Shown here piece by piece: positions 35,210 to 43,133 of a stretch of 61,640 bases of DNA; positions within the stretch are counted from its first letter, which is position 1; each line of letters opens with the position of its first letter. The translations under genes and the position numbers were made by a program. The notes beneath the pieces were generated by a model that was given only the letters and a program-made list of their open reading frames with translations, did no database searches and was not told the DNA's origin. The DNA comes from a virus. The stretch lies in IMG/VR virus record IMGVR_UViG_3300031524_000009, positions 1 to 61,640 of that record; one strand, written 5' to 3'.

Positions 35210-37234
35210 ATGTGGAACACCGATTTACCGACCGCCCAATACATCGGGCATCCTTACGCTACGCTCCCCACACGACCCATTACACACCCCGATGAAATTC
35301 AACGGGTTATTCGCGAGGTGTACAACACGCGTGAGGTCGCCATCGATACAGAGACCACCGGGCTCATTCGCTGGAAAGACGTACCACTTTATTGGTCGCT
35401 GGCTTGGGGTAAGCAACGCGCCACCCTGCACGCAGACCTGTTGCCACTCTTTACCCCTTGCTTTCAAAACCCAAACATCACCTGGATCTTGGCGAACGCC
35501 AAGTACGACATGCACATCCTGGCCAACTTCGGGCACACGCTCGTTGGCAAGTGGTACTGCGTCCAGGTCATGCATTCCCTGCTTTACGATCAATTGTCGC
35601 ACAAGCTCAAGTTCATCGCGAAGCATCTTCTCAATTGGACCTGGGCCGACTTCCAGGATCAGTTCGGTAGGATCAATGCGAAGCAATCCCCCGCGCAGCT
35701 GATTGAAAAAGCGGAACGGGAAAACTTCGGGCTGCTCGTAGAGTACGCGGCCAACGACGCGTGGGGAACGCTCAAAGTCTTCGAATCTCTACGCGCAAAA
35801 CTTCAAAGCGAGCGCACGTACTCGCTATTCATCCGCAAGCCGCCGTACATCGAAACCTTGTGGGATTACTTCACCAAGGTGGCATCTCCCTTCACACGGT
35901 CGCTTTGGAAAATGGAGCGCCGGGGTATCAAAGTCAACCGCGCGCAGTTTGCAGCGGCCCGCCCCGAAGCGGAGAAGAAGATTGCGGAGATCGAGCGCGA
36001 GATCACCATGCGCGCCGGCTTCGCTCTTAACCCCAATTCATCCATCCAAGTAGGCAAGTATATGGATAGCACAGGGCTAACGCCTCTGAAGTGGACGAGT
36101 GGGGGAAAGTCCGGCATACGCCGACCGTCGTGGGATGCGGACAGCCTCGAGCATTATCGACACGATGACCCTGTCGTCGGGCTGATAATTCAAAAACGCG
36201 AGTACGAAAAGCTGCACGGCACGTACATCGTGGGCTTGGATGCGCTAGTGGACACCTACGACCGTATTCATTCGAGCTTCAATCAAACACCGCGTACAGG
36301 GCGTATAAGTTCAAGTGACCCTAACCTTCAGAACATACCTCGCCCTGAGAATGATCAGTGGAACCTACGTAAGGCGTTCATTACGGACCCCGGTTACACC
36401 GTCATCGGCTTTGATTACTCGCAACTGGAAATGCGTCTGCTCGCCGCCGCTGCCCAAGAACAAACCATGGTCGGCGTCTTCTTGCGCGGATGGGATATCC
36501 ACGCCGGTAACGCCTCCCTGATGTTCGGCAAGTCCTACGACGACATCAATGAAGCCAAGGGGTTACTCAAGAAGATCGCCAAGTTGTCGCCGACCGATGC
36601 TGCACAAGAAGCGGAGACCGTACTTCCCGGTGTTCTGACGCGGGCCACCCTTTATGGCAGCACGCTCGAAGAGTACCTGCATGCATGCGCCGAAGACCGC
36701 ACTGGGGCAAAATCGATCGGCTTCGGGCTCAATTATGGTATGGGCCCAAACAAATTAGCGAACGACCTCGGCATCACCGTTCAAGCTGCCAAGGACAAGA
36801 TAGCGAAGTACAAGGGCACCTATCCCGCCGTGGAACGCTTCATGACCGAAACGGTGGAAGAAGGACGCGCCTCAGGCTTCGCCTTCACCATTCTCGGTCG
36901 TAGACGCAACATCCCCATGATCATGTCGTCCAATAAAGTGGAGCGAGCACAAGGGGAGCGCCTTGCGGTGAACACTGTCATACAGGGCAGCGCGGCCGAC
37001 ATCACCATGATGGCACAATTAAGCATTGATACCCTGGCCCTTGATCGGGAATACGACTGTCACACCGTTCTGCAAGTGCATGACGAACTCGTCTTTGAGT
37101 GCCGTACCGAATACGTGCCTTTTGCCATGTCCAACATCCAGGAGATAATGGAACATCCCTTCAGTGAAGAACTTCTTTGCCCCCTCGTTGCAGAGGGTGG
37201 CTCGGGGGATAGCTGGGGCGAGGCCAAGGGCTAA
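35210..37234 (+). CDS. Family A DNA polymerase with 3'-5' exonuclease domain
   Basis: Replicates the phage genome. The exonuclease domain has DTETTG (Asp46, Glu48) and a YAAND-type Exo III motif near 184-188. Polymerase motif A is GFDYSQLEMR (Asp402), motif B is RTGAKSIGFGLNYGMG (Lys501, Phe505), and motif C is VHDE (Asp625). There is no N-terminal 5'-3' exonuclease. Phe at the position before GLNYG corresponds to Phe762 of E. coli Pol I, which disfavours dideoxynucleotides. With 674 residues it is close to T7-type enzymes. The ribosome site is weak (GAAAG). Its stop overlaps the HU-like gene as TAATG. Confidence 0.95.
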   Translation: MWNTDLPTAQYIGHPYATLPTRPITHPDEIQRVIREVYNTREVAIDTETTGLIRWKDVPLYWSLAWGKQRATLHADLLPLFTPCFQNPNITWILANAKYDMHILANFGHTLVGKWYCVQVMHSLLYDQLSHKLKFIAKHLLNWTWADFQDQFGRINAKQSPAQLIEKAERENFGLLVEYAANDAWGTLKVFESLRAKLQSERTYSLFIRKPPYIETLWDYFTKVASPFTRSLWKMERRGIKVNRAQFAAARPEAEKKIAEIEREITMRAGFALNPNSSIQVGKYMDSTGLTPLKWTSGGKSGIRRPSWDADSLEHYRHDDPVVGLIIQKREYEKLHGTYIVGLDALVDTYDRIHSSFNQTPRTGRISSSDPNLQNIPRPENDQWNLRKAFITDPGYTVIGFDYSQLEMRLLAAAAQEQTMVGVFLRGWDIHAGNASLMFGKSYDDINEAKGLLKKIAKLSPTDAAQEAETVLPGVLTRATLYGSTLEEYLHACAEDRTGAKSIGFGLNYGMGPNKLANDLGITVQAAKDKIAKYKGTYPAVERFMTETVEEGRASGFAFTILGRRRNIPMIMSSNKVERAQGERLAVNTVIQGSAADITMMAQLSIDTLALDREYDCHTVLQVHDELVFECRTEYVPFAMSNIQEIMEHPFSEELLCPLVAEGGSGDSWGEAKG

Positions 37235-37575
37235 TGAGTCAGACCTACAAGCTGGCCCTCGACGCATTGGTTGCGCAGCGCCTCGGTCTGTCCCGAAAGC
37301 GTGTCTCAAGCATCACCGACGCCTTGTACGATGCGCTGCTCGATCAACTGGTGCATCAAGGCACCGTCGTCGTACCGGGCTTAGGCACGCTGCGCGTCTA
37401 CACCTCGCGCGTTCAGCGTACGGTTTCTCTGACTTACCTCGCGGGTAAGGAGGGGCGCCGTAAGCAAACGCAAACCCAACGGTTCGTCGACCTTCAAATT
37501 CGCGTATGCTTCTCCAAGTCCGCGCGGCTTCGCGCGGTGCTCAAGGAGACCGGTTATGGAGAAGCTCGGCGTTGA
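37234..37575 (+). CDS. HU/IHF-like DNA-binding protein
   Basis: The 113-residue product shows the HU pattern: two N-terminal helices (LVAQRLGLSRKRVSSITDALYDALLDQL), then VVVPGLGTLRVY, which corresponds to the first beta strands. A basic beta-arm region with Arg and Lys (KEGRRKQTQTQRFVDLQIRVCFSKSARLR) and a short C-terminal helix follow. Such proteins bend DNA and help replication or packaging. It lies directly between polymerase and recombinase genes and overlaps the next small gene by 20 bases. Confidence 0.85.
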   Translation: MSQTYKLALDALVAQRLGLSRKRVSSITDALYDALLDQLVHQGTVVVPGLGTLRVYTSRVQRTVSLTYLAGKEGRRKQTQTQRFVDLQIRVCFSKSARLRAVLKETGYGEARR

Positions 37576-37732
37576 TGAACGGGTAGATCAGGAGCAGCGG
37601 GAGAAGGTAGCGAACGCGGGTTGCCCTAAGTGTGGCGGCCCGCTCGAGAAGCACGGTTCGGTCCTTCAGTGCCCGAAGCACGGCACGGAACCCTTTGAGA
37701 AAGAATCATGCCAGCAAAGAAAAAGACCGTAG
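37556..37732 (+). CDS. Tiny zinc-ribbon protein (58 aa)
   Basis: A strong AAGGAG site lies seven bases before ATG 37556. The product has one ribbon, CPKCGGPLEKHG...LQCPKHG, with CxxC and CxxH to bind one zinc, after a charged N-terminal helix. Its 3' end overlaps the start of the RecA-like gene by 25 bases in another frame. The overlap on both sides and the good ribosome site support a real gene. It may bind nucleic acid or one of the neighbouring replication proteins. Confidence 0.8.
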   Translation: MEKLGVDERVDQEQREKVANAGCPKCGGPLEKHGSVLQCPKHGTEPFEKESCQQRKRP

Positions 37733-39063
37733 TAGACCCCGCCCCCAACGATAAGAAAGCCAAGGGTAAAGCGCAGCCCAAGATCGCTACCGTTTCCGTA
37801 GCGATGACCTCCGAGGTCAGCGCCGGGGTTGCTCCCCAAGGAGCACTGGCCTCCATGAGCGCGCTCAGCCCTACCGAGACCTTCACCCGCGTTACGGACA
37901 AGTCCTACGCGGAGAAGATGCGCGAGATCAACGCGCTCCGCCAAAAGAACCCCGAAACTTTCGTCAGTGCAGAGGACCTGGAAAGCCCTTACTTGCTCCG
38001 ACGACCCACGGGCATCATCGAGCTCGACATCGCCCTCGGGGGCGGGTTTCCCGCCGGTGGGGGCGCCATGCTTTCGGGGCCCTACGGGTCGGGCAAGAGC
38101 TGGTTGCTCTGGCGTATGTTCGCCATGCAACAACGCATCTATGGCGATGATTTCATTGGGGCCATCGCCCATACCGAGGGCGCCATGGACTTTGAATGGA
38201 TTCGAAAGGTCGGCTGCTACATCGCCGTGCCCGACAATGTGCTCAACAACTGGAACGAGATCCGCCACCAGCGAGGTTACCCCCAGCTCTCTTCCACAGA
38301 GATCGACTTTTGGAAGCGGCAGGTTGGGCACATTGAAACCATCCAGGGGGATACCGGCGAGAAGATTCTCGAAGGAGTTCTGGGCCTCACGTCACGCAGC
38401 GTTTGTAACATCGTCGCCATCGACAGCATTTCCTCGCTGCAACCTCAGGCCGATGCAGAAAAAGACCTCGATGAGTTCGCCAAACGCGGCGCCCACGCGT
38501 TTTTAATGAAGCAGTTCTGGTTGAACTACGTACCCACGACGCGCCGGGGTACCAACAACACCACCTTAATGATGGTGCAGCAGGTCGTAGCCAATCAGAG
38601 CAAGGGCAGCGCCCCAAGTCCTATGCAGAAGTACATCCAGGACTGGGAGGTCAAAGGGGGCGAAGCCAGCAAGCACTTCAAACTCATCGACGTCGTGCTC
38701 TGGAGCGGCGCGAAGATTAACGATAACAACAAGGTCGCGATAGGAAAGGAGGTCCACTACAAAACCCTCAAGGGCAAAGCGGGAACCCACGAGAACATCA
38801 CGGGAGAGTTTCGGTACTACTACGACCTCTTTGGTACCGACATGTATGGCGACTTGATTCGCTCCGCGGCGCACCGTGGTGTCATCACCAATTTCGGTGG
38901 CTACTTCATGGTCACCAATTGGCAGACACGGCAACCCCTGGAGGGCACCAAGTACCCTACGGAAAATGACCTGCGTATGCACTTGATGGGTAACGTCAAC
39001 TTTGAGTTCTTTGTTAGACGCGAAGTCTTCGCGTCAGCGGGTGTGCAATGCTTGTATCGCTGA
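37708..39063 (+). CDS. RecA/UvsX-like recombinase
   Basis: ATP-dependent strand-exchange protein. Walker A is GPYGSGKS (124-131, Lys130) and Walker B is NIVAIDSISSL. The order GIIELDIALGGGFPAGG, ATP loop, HTEGAMDFEWIRKVG (compare the DAEHALDP region of RecA) and VQQVVANQ (compare the NQ of motif 4) matches RecA family proteins. The first 60 residues are basic and disordered. It has 451 residues, longer than RecA, due to this tail and insertions near 195-215. It overlaps the Hjc-like gene by 16 bases. Confidence 0.88.
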   Translation: MPAKKKTVVDPAPNDKKAKGKAQPKIATVSVAMTSEVSAGVAPQGALASMSALSPTETFTRVTDKSYAEKMREINALRQKNPETFVSAEDLESPYLLRRPTGIIELDIALGGGFPAGGGAMLSGPYGSGKSWLLWRMFAMQQRIYGDDFIGAIAHTEGAMDFEWIRKVGCYIAVPDNVLNNWNEIRHQRGYPQLSSTEIDFWKRQVGHIETIQGDTGEKILEGVLGLTSRSVCNIVAIDSISSLQPQADAEKDLDEFAKRGAHAFLMKQFWLNYVPTTRRGTNNTTLMMVQQVVANQSKGSAPSPMQKYIQDWEVKGGEASKHFKLIDVVLWSGAKINDNNKVAIGKEVHYKTLKGKAGTHENITGEFRYYYDLFGTDMYGDLIRSAAHRGVITNFGGYFMVTNWQTRQPLEGTKYPTENDLRMHLMGNVNFEFFVRREVFASAGVQCLYR

Positions 39064-39575
39064 AGATCCTTCCCATTACGCTGACGCCCGAACGAATGAA
39101 CTGGCAGTTCTCCGTGGGTAATGCGGTGGGCGTGTGGACGGGTAACTACGATGGGTTGTTCGAGGCGATGACCTCGGAGCGCCCCATCAACGTGCCCCTC
39201 CTTGCTCCCAGCGTGCTTCCCCCCCTGCCCAGCGCGAAGCGCGTCAAGCGCGCGACCATGAAGCAAGAAGAAGCGGTAGCCGCGGACATGGGCGGGCACC
39301 GTCAACGGGGGTCGGGGGCGCTCTCCTGGCGCAAAGGGGATGGCCGCGTCAAGGGCAAGTACCGCATCGAGAATAAAACCGCCTTCACCAAGGGGATAAG
39401 GGTGGAGAGAGCCGACCTCGACAAGATTCGTTCTGAGTGTGCGCTCGGTGAGGTTCCCCTTTTCCAGATTAACTTTACCAACCGGTCGACGCTGCACGTT
39501 GACGACCAGTGGATCCTGGTCCCCTATGAACACTGGAAGCAGGTAAGCGGTGCCCCGTCTCGTAACGATCAATGA
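39048..39575 (+). CDS. Hjc-like PD-(D/E)XK Holliday junction resolvase
   Basis: The core EEAVAADMGGHRQRGSGA (Glu75 onward), KGDGRVKG (Asp98) and RIENKTAF (Glu108, Lys110) has the E-x-SG-GD-ExK order of archaeal Hjc and related phage nucleases that cut four-way junctions. The N-terminal 60 residues are a separate part that may bind DNA or partners. The C-terminus holds a beta-rich part with QINFTN. The gene overlaps both neighbours. It lies with a RecA-like protein and a Cas4-like nuclease, and a RusA-like resolvase follows, so two different junction resolvase folds are in one operon. Confidence 0.8.
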   Translation: MLVSLKILPITLTPERMNWQFSVGNAVGVWTGNYDGLFEAMTSERPINVPLLAPSVLPPLPSAKRVKRATMKQEEAVAADMGGHRQRGSGALSWRKGDGRVKGKYRIENKTAFTKGIRVERADLDKIRSECALGEVPLFQINFTNRSTLHVDDQWILVPYEHWKQVSGAPSRNDQ

Positions 39576-40407
39576 CCTCTACGACCCCCTCAACGACTGG
39601 AAGCCCCTGCTCGCCCATGTGGCCGCACTAAAGGGTATCTTCGAACACTACAAGTCGCAGCGCAAACGCCGGCGTACGGTGAATGCATTCATCCCCGGAG
39701 ACGAAGACCGTGCTCCGGGGCTTCACGCGTCTGAATTGTGCCATTGCAGTCGGCACGCGGCCTACTCGTTGATAAATGCGCAGAAGACCGTCAATGAAGA
39801 AGATGCGGACGTCAACATGCAGATGCGCTTCGACATGGGGCACATGGTGCACGCACTGCTGCAAGACGACTTCCAGCGTATGTGCTTCAACACGGGCGGC
39901 AAGCTCGTGTTCGAGCACGAGCTACGCATCGACGCCACAACCAGTGCCCTGGCCGCCCAGTATCTTTACCAGTCCAGCGCCGACGGCCTCTTCACGTTCT
40001 ACGACCAGGAAGAAAATATTTACTTGCGCATCCTGCTCGAGATCAAAACCAAGAGCGCCCCGGAGTACGACAAGATCAAGCAGCCGGATAAAGACCACGT
40101 ACAGCAGGTGTCTCTGTATCAGCGATTACTCGATGTTCCGCTGACGTGGATCCTTTATTACAACAAGTCGAACAGCAACTACACACCCCCAAAGACCCCC
40201 TGGCTCATCCCCTTCGACGTCAACGCTTGGAACTTTATGGACAGCCGGGCCAAGCACATTCACTTACTTGCGTCCCAGAACCAACTTCCCGATCGAGAAG
40301 AAGGGCGCCACTGCACATGGTGCCCCTTCGAACGGCCCTGCGAACCGGCCTATACCCGGCACGCGCAAAGCCGCAAACGTTCTCTCGTACCTAGGAGGCT
40401 GACATGA
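39550..40407 (+). CDS. Cas4/RecB-like iron-sulfur nuclease
   Basis: PD-(D/E)XK exonuclease of the type that processes DNA ends for recombination. An early Cys (C64 or C66 in ELCHCSRHAAY), GHMVH at 97-101, Asp145 in SSADGLF, Glu164 and Lys166 in LEIKTKS, a Gln in HVQQVSLYQ (185-186), and a C-terminal cluster C255, C258, C264 (CTWCPFERPC) match Cas4-like enzymes with one Fe-S cluster. The length of 285 residues is somewhat larger than Cas4. There is no CRISPR locus nearby, so it belongs to phage recombination. It overlaps both neighbours by a few bases. Confidence 0.87.
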   Translation: MPRLVTINDLYDPLNDWKPLLAHVAALKGIFEHYKSQRKRRRTVNAFIPGDEDRAPGLHASELCHCSRHAAYSLINAQKTVNEEDADVNMQMRFDMGHMVHALLQDDFQRMCFNTGGKLVFEHELRIDATTSALAAQYLYQSSADGLFTFYDQEENIYLRILLEIKTKSAPEYDKIKQPDKDHVQQVSLYQRLLDVPLTWILYYNKSNSNYTPPKTPWLIPFDVNAWNFMDSRAKHIHLLASQNQLPDREEGRHCTWCPFERPCEPAYTRHAQSRKRSLVPRRLT

Positions 40408-40988
40408 CGCTGCACGTAGGCGGCAACATCGGCTTGGGGCAACAGCAAGAAGCCGCTGCACACGCGACATGGGATAGCTACGACGACGTGTTCATGGAAT
40501 TGTCCATGAAGGGGTTCGACCCCCCGGGCCGTCCCCCTTTTCCTCGCCCACTCATTCATCCCGATCAATACACCCGCCTCGAAGGCGACGCCTATTCCAT
40601 CCTGATGGGCCAGGTGGATTGCTGGTTCGAGTACACGAGCTGCGCCAAGGCGGAGATCGAAGGGCGGCTCATCACCATACGCAATGAAATGGACATCATC
40701 GGGGTCGACCTACGCGCCACCATACGCAATGAAGTGGCCCTCGGTAAGCGTCCGAAACCTGCCGAAACCGTTCTGAGAGACTTGGTCAAGGAACAGCCGC
40801 GCTTTCGGGAACTTCTGAAGCTTGAACAGGACCTCGAAGTTGCCAACAAGCAAATCACCGCCATCTTGGAGGCGCTCGAGCGCTACGCCAAGGGACTGAG
40901 CCGCCAGGTAACCCTTCGGGGGCAGAACGTCGAAATGACCAACATGGACCAAGGACGCCGGGGACTCCGACGCTTGACACCCCCATGA
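40404..40988 (+). CDS. Hypothetical helical protein of the recombination operon (194 aa)
   Basis: Not recognised. An AGGAGG site precedes ATG 40404, which overlaps the previous stop. The C-terminal two thirds are charged helices suited to a coiled coil (IRNEMDIIGVDLRATIRNE, LEQDLEVANKQITAILEALERY). The N-terminal part is Pro-rich (PPGRPPFPRPLIHP). A role together with the nucleases on either side is likely but unproven. Confidence 0.75.
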   Translation: MTLHVGGNIGLGQQQEAAAHATWDSYDDVFMELSMKGFDPPGRPPFPRPLIHPDQYTRLEGDAYSILMGQVDCWFEYTSCAKAEIEGRLITIRNEMDIIGVDLRATIRNEVALGKRPKPAETVLRDLVKEQPRFRELLKLEQDLEVANKQITAILEALERYAKGLSRQVTLRGQNVEMTNMDQGRRGLRRLTPP

Positions 40989-41443
40989 TGTACGTCTGCC
41001 TTCCCCTCTTTCCCCCGTCGACCAACCACGCGTACTTTACCCGCGGGCGCTTCCGTAAACTGACCAAAGAGGGGGAGCGTTTCAAGAACGAAGTGCAGGG
41101 GTTTCTAGGAAAAAACCACCCTGACTTCTTGGCGTTCTTTCGCCCCAATGTGGAGTACGAGGTGCTTCTTCTACTTCACTTCCGCGAAGAAGAGCTTTAC
41201 AACGAGCGCTGGCTGAAATCCACGAAGGTAGCTCGGCATAAGAGCAATGATGCGTCCAATAGAGTGAAGTTACTCGAAGATATCATCGCCAAAACAGCCG
41301 GGTGTAACGACGCTCAAAACTTTGCTATCTCAAGTGCGAAAACCGTAACCCTTCCGAATCAGGACCCCTTCACAGAAGTCTGGGCCTGGAACGAAGACGA
41401 AGATGGACCCATCGCTCGATTCCTCCACGCAAGAGCTCTATGA
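40985..41443 (+). CDS. RusA-like Holliday junction resolvase
   Basis: The pattern PPSTNHAYF at the N-terminus, a basic segment (RGRFRKLTKEGERFKNEV), and HKSNDASNRVKLLEDIIAK followed by GCNDAQ agrees with RusA enzymes. There the acidic residues Asp89, Asp99 and Asp109 would form the metal site; the middle Asp of the usual DxDN is Ser here. The length of 152 residues is a little above normal (about 120). It overlaps both neighbours. If active it resolves recombination junctions before packaging. Confidence 0.8.
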   Translation: MMYVCLPLFPPSTNHAYFTRGRFRKLTKEGERFKNEVQGFLGKNHPDFLAFFRPNVEYEVLLLLHFREEELYNERWLKSTKVARHKSNDASNRVKLLEDIIAKTAGCNDAQNFAISSAKTVTLPNQDPFTEVWAWNEDEDGPIARFLHARAL

Positions 41444-41798
41444 ACTCTTCGCTCACATGAACCGCACGGAGCTCTACCAGCTCTGCCGTCATGCGGAACT
41501 ACCGGTTCAACCGAACTGGTACCGCGCAGCGTACATCGAGGCGCTTTTGGGTAAAGAGTTTGTCGTAGAGCCCAACGCCCTCGATGAATTGCGCGTCAAC
41601 CTCATCACGTTCATCACCGAGTTTTGGAGCAACTTACAGGCACAGCTGAAGTGCCCGGCGAAGAACATTCGCAACCCAGACCCTGCCAAGGTCGACGCAA
41701 AGCCCTGCTATCGCTGTGTTGATATGCAGGTGTCGGCTTGTTGGTCCGAGCTCTCCCCCGATCATCAACAGCGCCTAACGCAGCTCAGGAGAAAGTAG
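41403..41798 (+). CDS. SAP-domain protein with a small zinc-finger-like part (131 aa)
   Basis: Residues about 15-50 (LFAHMNRTELYQLCRHAELP, then YRAAYIEALLG) have the helix-extended loop-helix layout of SAP domains, which bind DNA. The C-terminal half holds CPAK, CYRC and a further Cys (SACW), enough for one metal site. It overlaps the RusA-like gene by 41 bases. Its stop and the next start share a base (TAGTG). Confidence 0.72.
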   Translation: MDPSLDSSTQELYELFAHMNRTELYQLCRHAELPVQPNWYRAAYIEALLGKEFVVEPNALDELRVNLITFITEFWSNLQAQLKCPAKNIRNPDPAKVDAKPCYRCVDMQVSACWSELSPDHQQRLTQLRRK

Positions 41799-42733
41799 TG
41801 GGAATCGCCCTTGTAAGCATCGATACCGCCCCCCGCGATGTCGCTGCCCTCAAAACACAGTATCAATTGGCCGGCTTGTACAGGCTCATGCACTTGATGG
41901 GTTTGTGCAGCACGGAAGAACAAAAGATCGCATTTCATGACCTCAGCGTGGACGCCCGCGCTCAAACCGTTGCGGACGCGCTGATCGAGCATGACAAGAG
42001 AAAAGGAACTGCCATGAACAACAACCCCCAGATGCCGCCCCAAATGCCGAACAACCCGCAGCAACTGCCCTTCCAGCAACAGCCGGTGCAAGGCGGCTTT
42101 CCACAGCAACAACAGCAACCGGGGGGCTTCAACCCGCAGATGCCCGGGCCGCAAGTCCCTGTCGTGATCCCCGCGCACATGCTCCCCCCGCACATGGGTG
42201 CGCCCGGTCAAATGCCTTCGCAACCGCAGTCGATGCCGGGACAAATCCCTACCCAGATGCCAAACACGATGAACGCGCCGCCGTCCTTCGGGATGCCGAC
42301 GATGCCGATGAACTCCCCGACGTCTTTCGGGATGCCGACGATGCCGGGACCTGGTATGTCGACGAACCCGCAACTCGTGCCGCAGCAACCCATGCAGCAA
42401 CCGATCCCCTTTCCTCAACAGCCCGCCATGCAACAGCCGCAAGGAACCAACGCTCGGGAGACGAACGTCACGCTTCTCCAAATTGCCGAGACCATCCAGC
42501 GGCTGACCTTGGTGCAGGAACAGCTGTCCGCCAGCGTGACCGAGCTCAACAAGCGTGTAACTGGCGGCGTCAAGCTCACGAACGTCCAGTTGATGATGCT
42601 GATGATGCTCACCGAGCGCGCGCTGAACATGGATCACACGCAACTGCTGGAATACTACAAGGCGCACCTCCGCCAGGGCTACGACGAGCAGCTCTCGGCA
42701 GATCTCTTGGCGTCGCTCATGGGAAAAGCCTAG
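41798..42733 (+). CDS. Pro/Gln/Met-rich protein (311 aa), zero-frame product of a likely -1 frameshift gene
   Basis: I chose GTG 41798, which has CAGGAG upstream and overlaps the previous stop. An N-terminal helical domain (about residues 1-70; YQLAGLYRLMHLMGLCS) is followed by some 140 residues of Pro, Gln, Met, Gly and Asn, including the nearly repeated PSFGMPTMPMN/TSFGMPTMPGP, then a C-terminal helical domain (about 220-311; LTLVQEQLSASVTELNKRV). Similar Pro/Met-rich tails occur in two other proteins of this block. Three codons before the stop lies a GGGAAAA slippery site with a downstream stem, see the next entries. The function is unknown. Confidence 0.78.
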   Translation: MGIALVSIDTAPRDVAALKTQYQLAGLYRLMHLMGLCSTEEQKIAFHDLSVDARAQTVADALIEHDKRKGTAMNNNPQMPPQMPNNPQQLPFQQQPVQGGFPQQQQQPGGFNPQMPGPQVPVVIPAHMLPPHMGAPGQMPSQPQSMPGQIPTQMPNTMNAPPSFGMPTMPMNSPTSFGMPTMPGPGMSTNPQLVPQQPMQQPIPFPQQPAMQQPQGTNARETNVTLLQIAETIQRLTLVQEQLSASVTELNKRVTGGVKLTNVQLMMLMMLTERALNMDHTQLLEYYKAHLRQGYDEQLSADLLASLMGKA

Positions 42734-42756
42734 CGGCCAGCGCGAACCTCTGGCCG
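42721..42756 (+). promoter_or_regulatory. Predicted -1 ribosomal frameshift signal
   Basis: The heptamer GGGAAAA (42721-42727) is in the correct phase (ATG GGA AAA, that is G GGA AAA). After a 6-base spacer (GCCTAG, containing the zero-frame stop) comes an inverted repeat CGGCCAG (42734-42740) and CTGGCCG (42750-42756) with a 9-base loop. This is the classic layout of a slippery site plus stimulatory stem. The -1 frame is then open for 60 codons. Confidence 0.65.
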
Positions 42757-42909
42757 GGCTGTGTTCTTCCTCGGCCTGAGGATCTTATCGACGTTGACCC
42801 GACGGCGCCCGAAGCGTCTTTGCGGGACATCGTAGCGCTGGCGGGCCTCGAAGTTTTCGGGGCGCCGGACTCCCCCCTGCGCCGTTTGCAAGGGGCGGAG
42901 CTCGACTGA
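42727..42909 (+). CDS. -1 frame extension of the Pro/Gln/Met-rich protein (60 codons)
   Basis: After the slip, the frame reads SLAASANLWPGC, then VLPRPEDLIDVDPTAPEA, SLRDIVALAGLEVFGAPDSP and LRRLQGAELD before TGA at 42907-42909. The extension is protein-like, acidic, with a helix SLRDIVALAGLEVFG. It has no ATG, GTG or TTG start before its middle, which argues against a separate gene. The joined product would have about 370 residues. It ends just before the convergent terminator, so it fills a gap that otherwise would hold nothing. Confidence 0.6.
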   Translation, partial: SLAASANLWPGCVLPRPEDLIDVDPTAPEASLRDIVALAGLEVFGAPDSPLRRLQGAELD

Positions 42910-42913
42910 TACA

Positions 42914-42930
42914 GGGGCGCTTAGCGCCCC
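42914..42930. terminator. Bidirectional terminator between convergent operons
   Basis: A perfect hairpin GGGGCGC-TTA-GCGCCCC is followed on the plus strand by CTCTTTTTCTT. It ends the replication block; in the other direction the TTA loop is the stop codon of the last minus-strand gene, and the minus transcript continues CCTGTATCAG, with no T run, so it acts mainly on the plus strand. Confidence 0.85.
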
Positions 42931-43133
42931 CTCTTTTTCTTAGCCATCGGTTGGTAAACAAGCGCCGTGGGCGCCTTCTTGTTCTCGGGCACCGCTCGCG
43001 GGGCCGGACGTGGAAGCTCCGCGCCCTCCTCTACAACCGGCTCCACCAACCCTGTGCCGAAACCCCCGAGGCCCCGGGTGATCGTAAGCGTTCCGAAAGG
43101 AACGCCCGTCAACGCAAGAAAGCCGCTGCGCAT
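42921..43133 (-). CDS. Small basic-tailed protein (70 aa)
   Basis: I chose the ATG at 43133, which overlaps the preceding stop as TAATG; an earlier in-frame ATG would lie inside the neighbour. The product starts MRSGFLALTGVPFGTLTITRG, a Gly- and Thr-rich beta-like part, then an acidic stretch, a Pro-rich stretch, and the basic end MAKKKRGR. It is the last gene of the long minus-strand structural block. A small virion protein is plausible. Not recognised. Confidence 0.7.
   Translation of the reverse strand: MRSGFLALTGVPFGTLTITRGLGGFGTGLVEPVVEEGAELPRPAPRAVPENKKAPTALVYQPMAKKKRGR

Noticed and set aside
39550-40407. Cas4-like nuclease as a sign of a CRISPR system
   Set aside because: No repeat-spacer array and no other cas genes are visible; the gene sits among phage recombination genes.
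42734-42756. Inverted repeat after the Pro/Gln/Met-rich gene as a plain transcription terminator
   Set aside because: It lacks a T run, and a much better terminator follows at 42914-42930; position relative to GGGAAAA fits a frameshift stimulator better.
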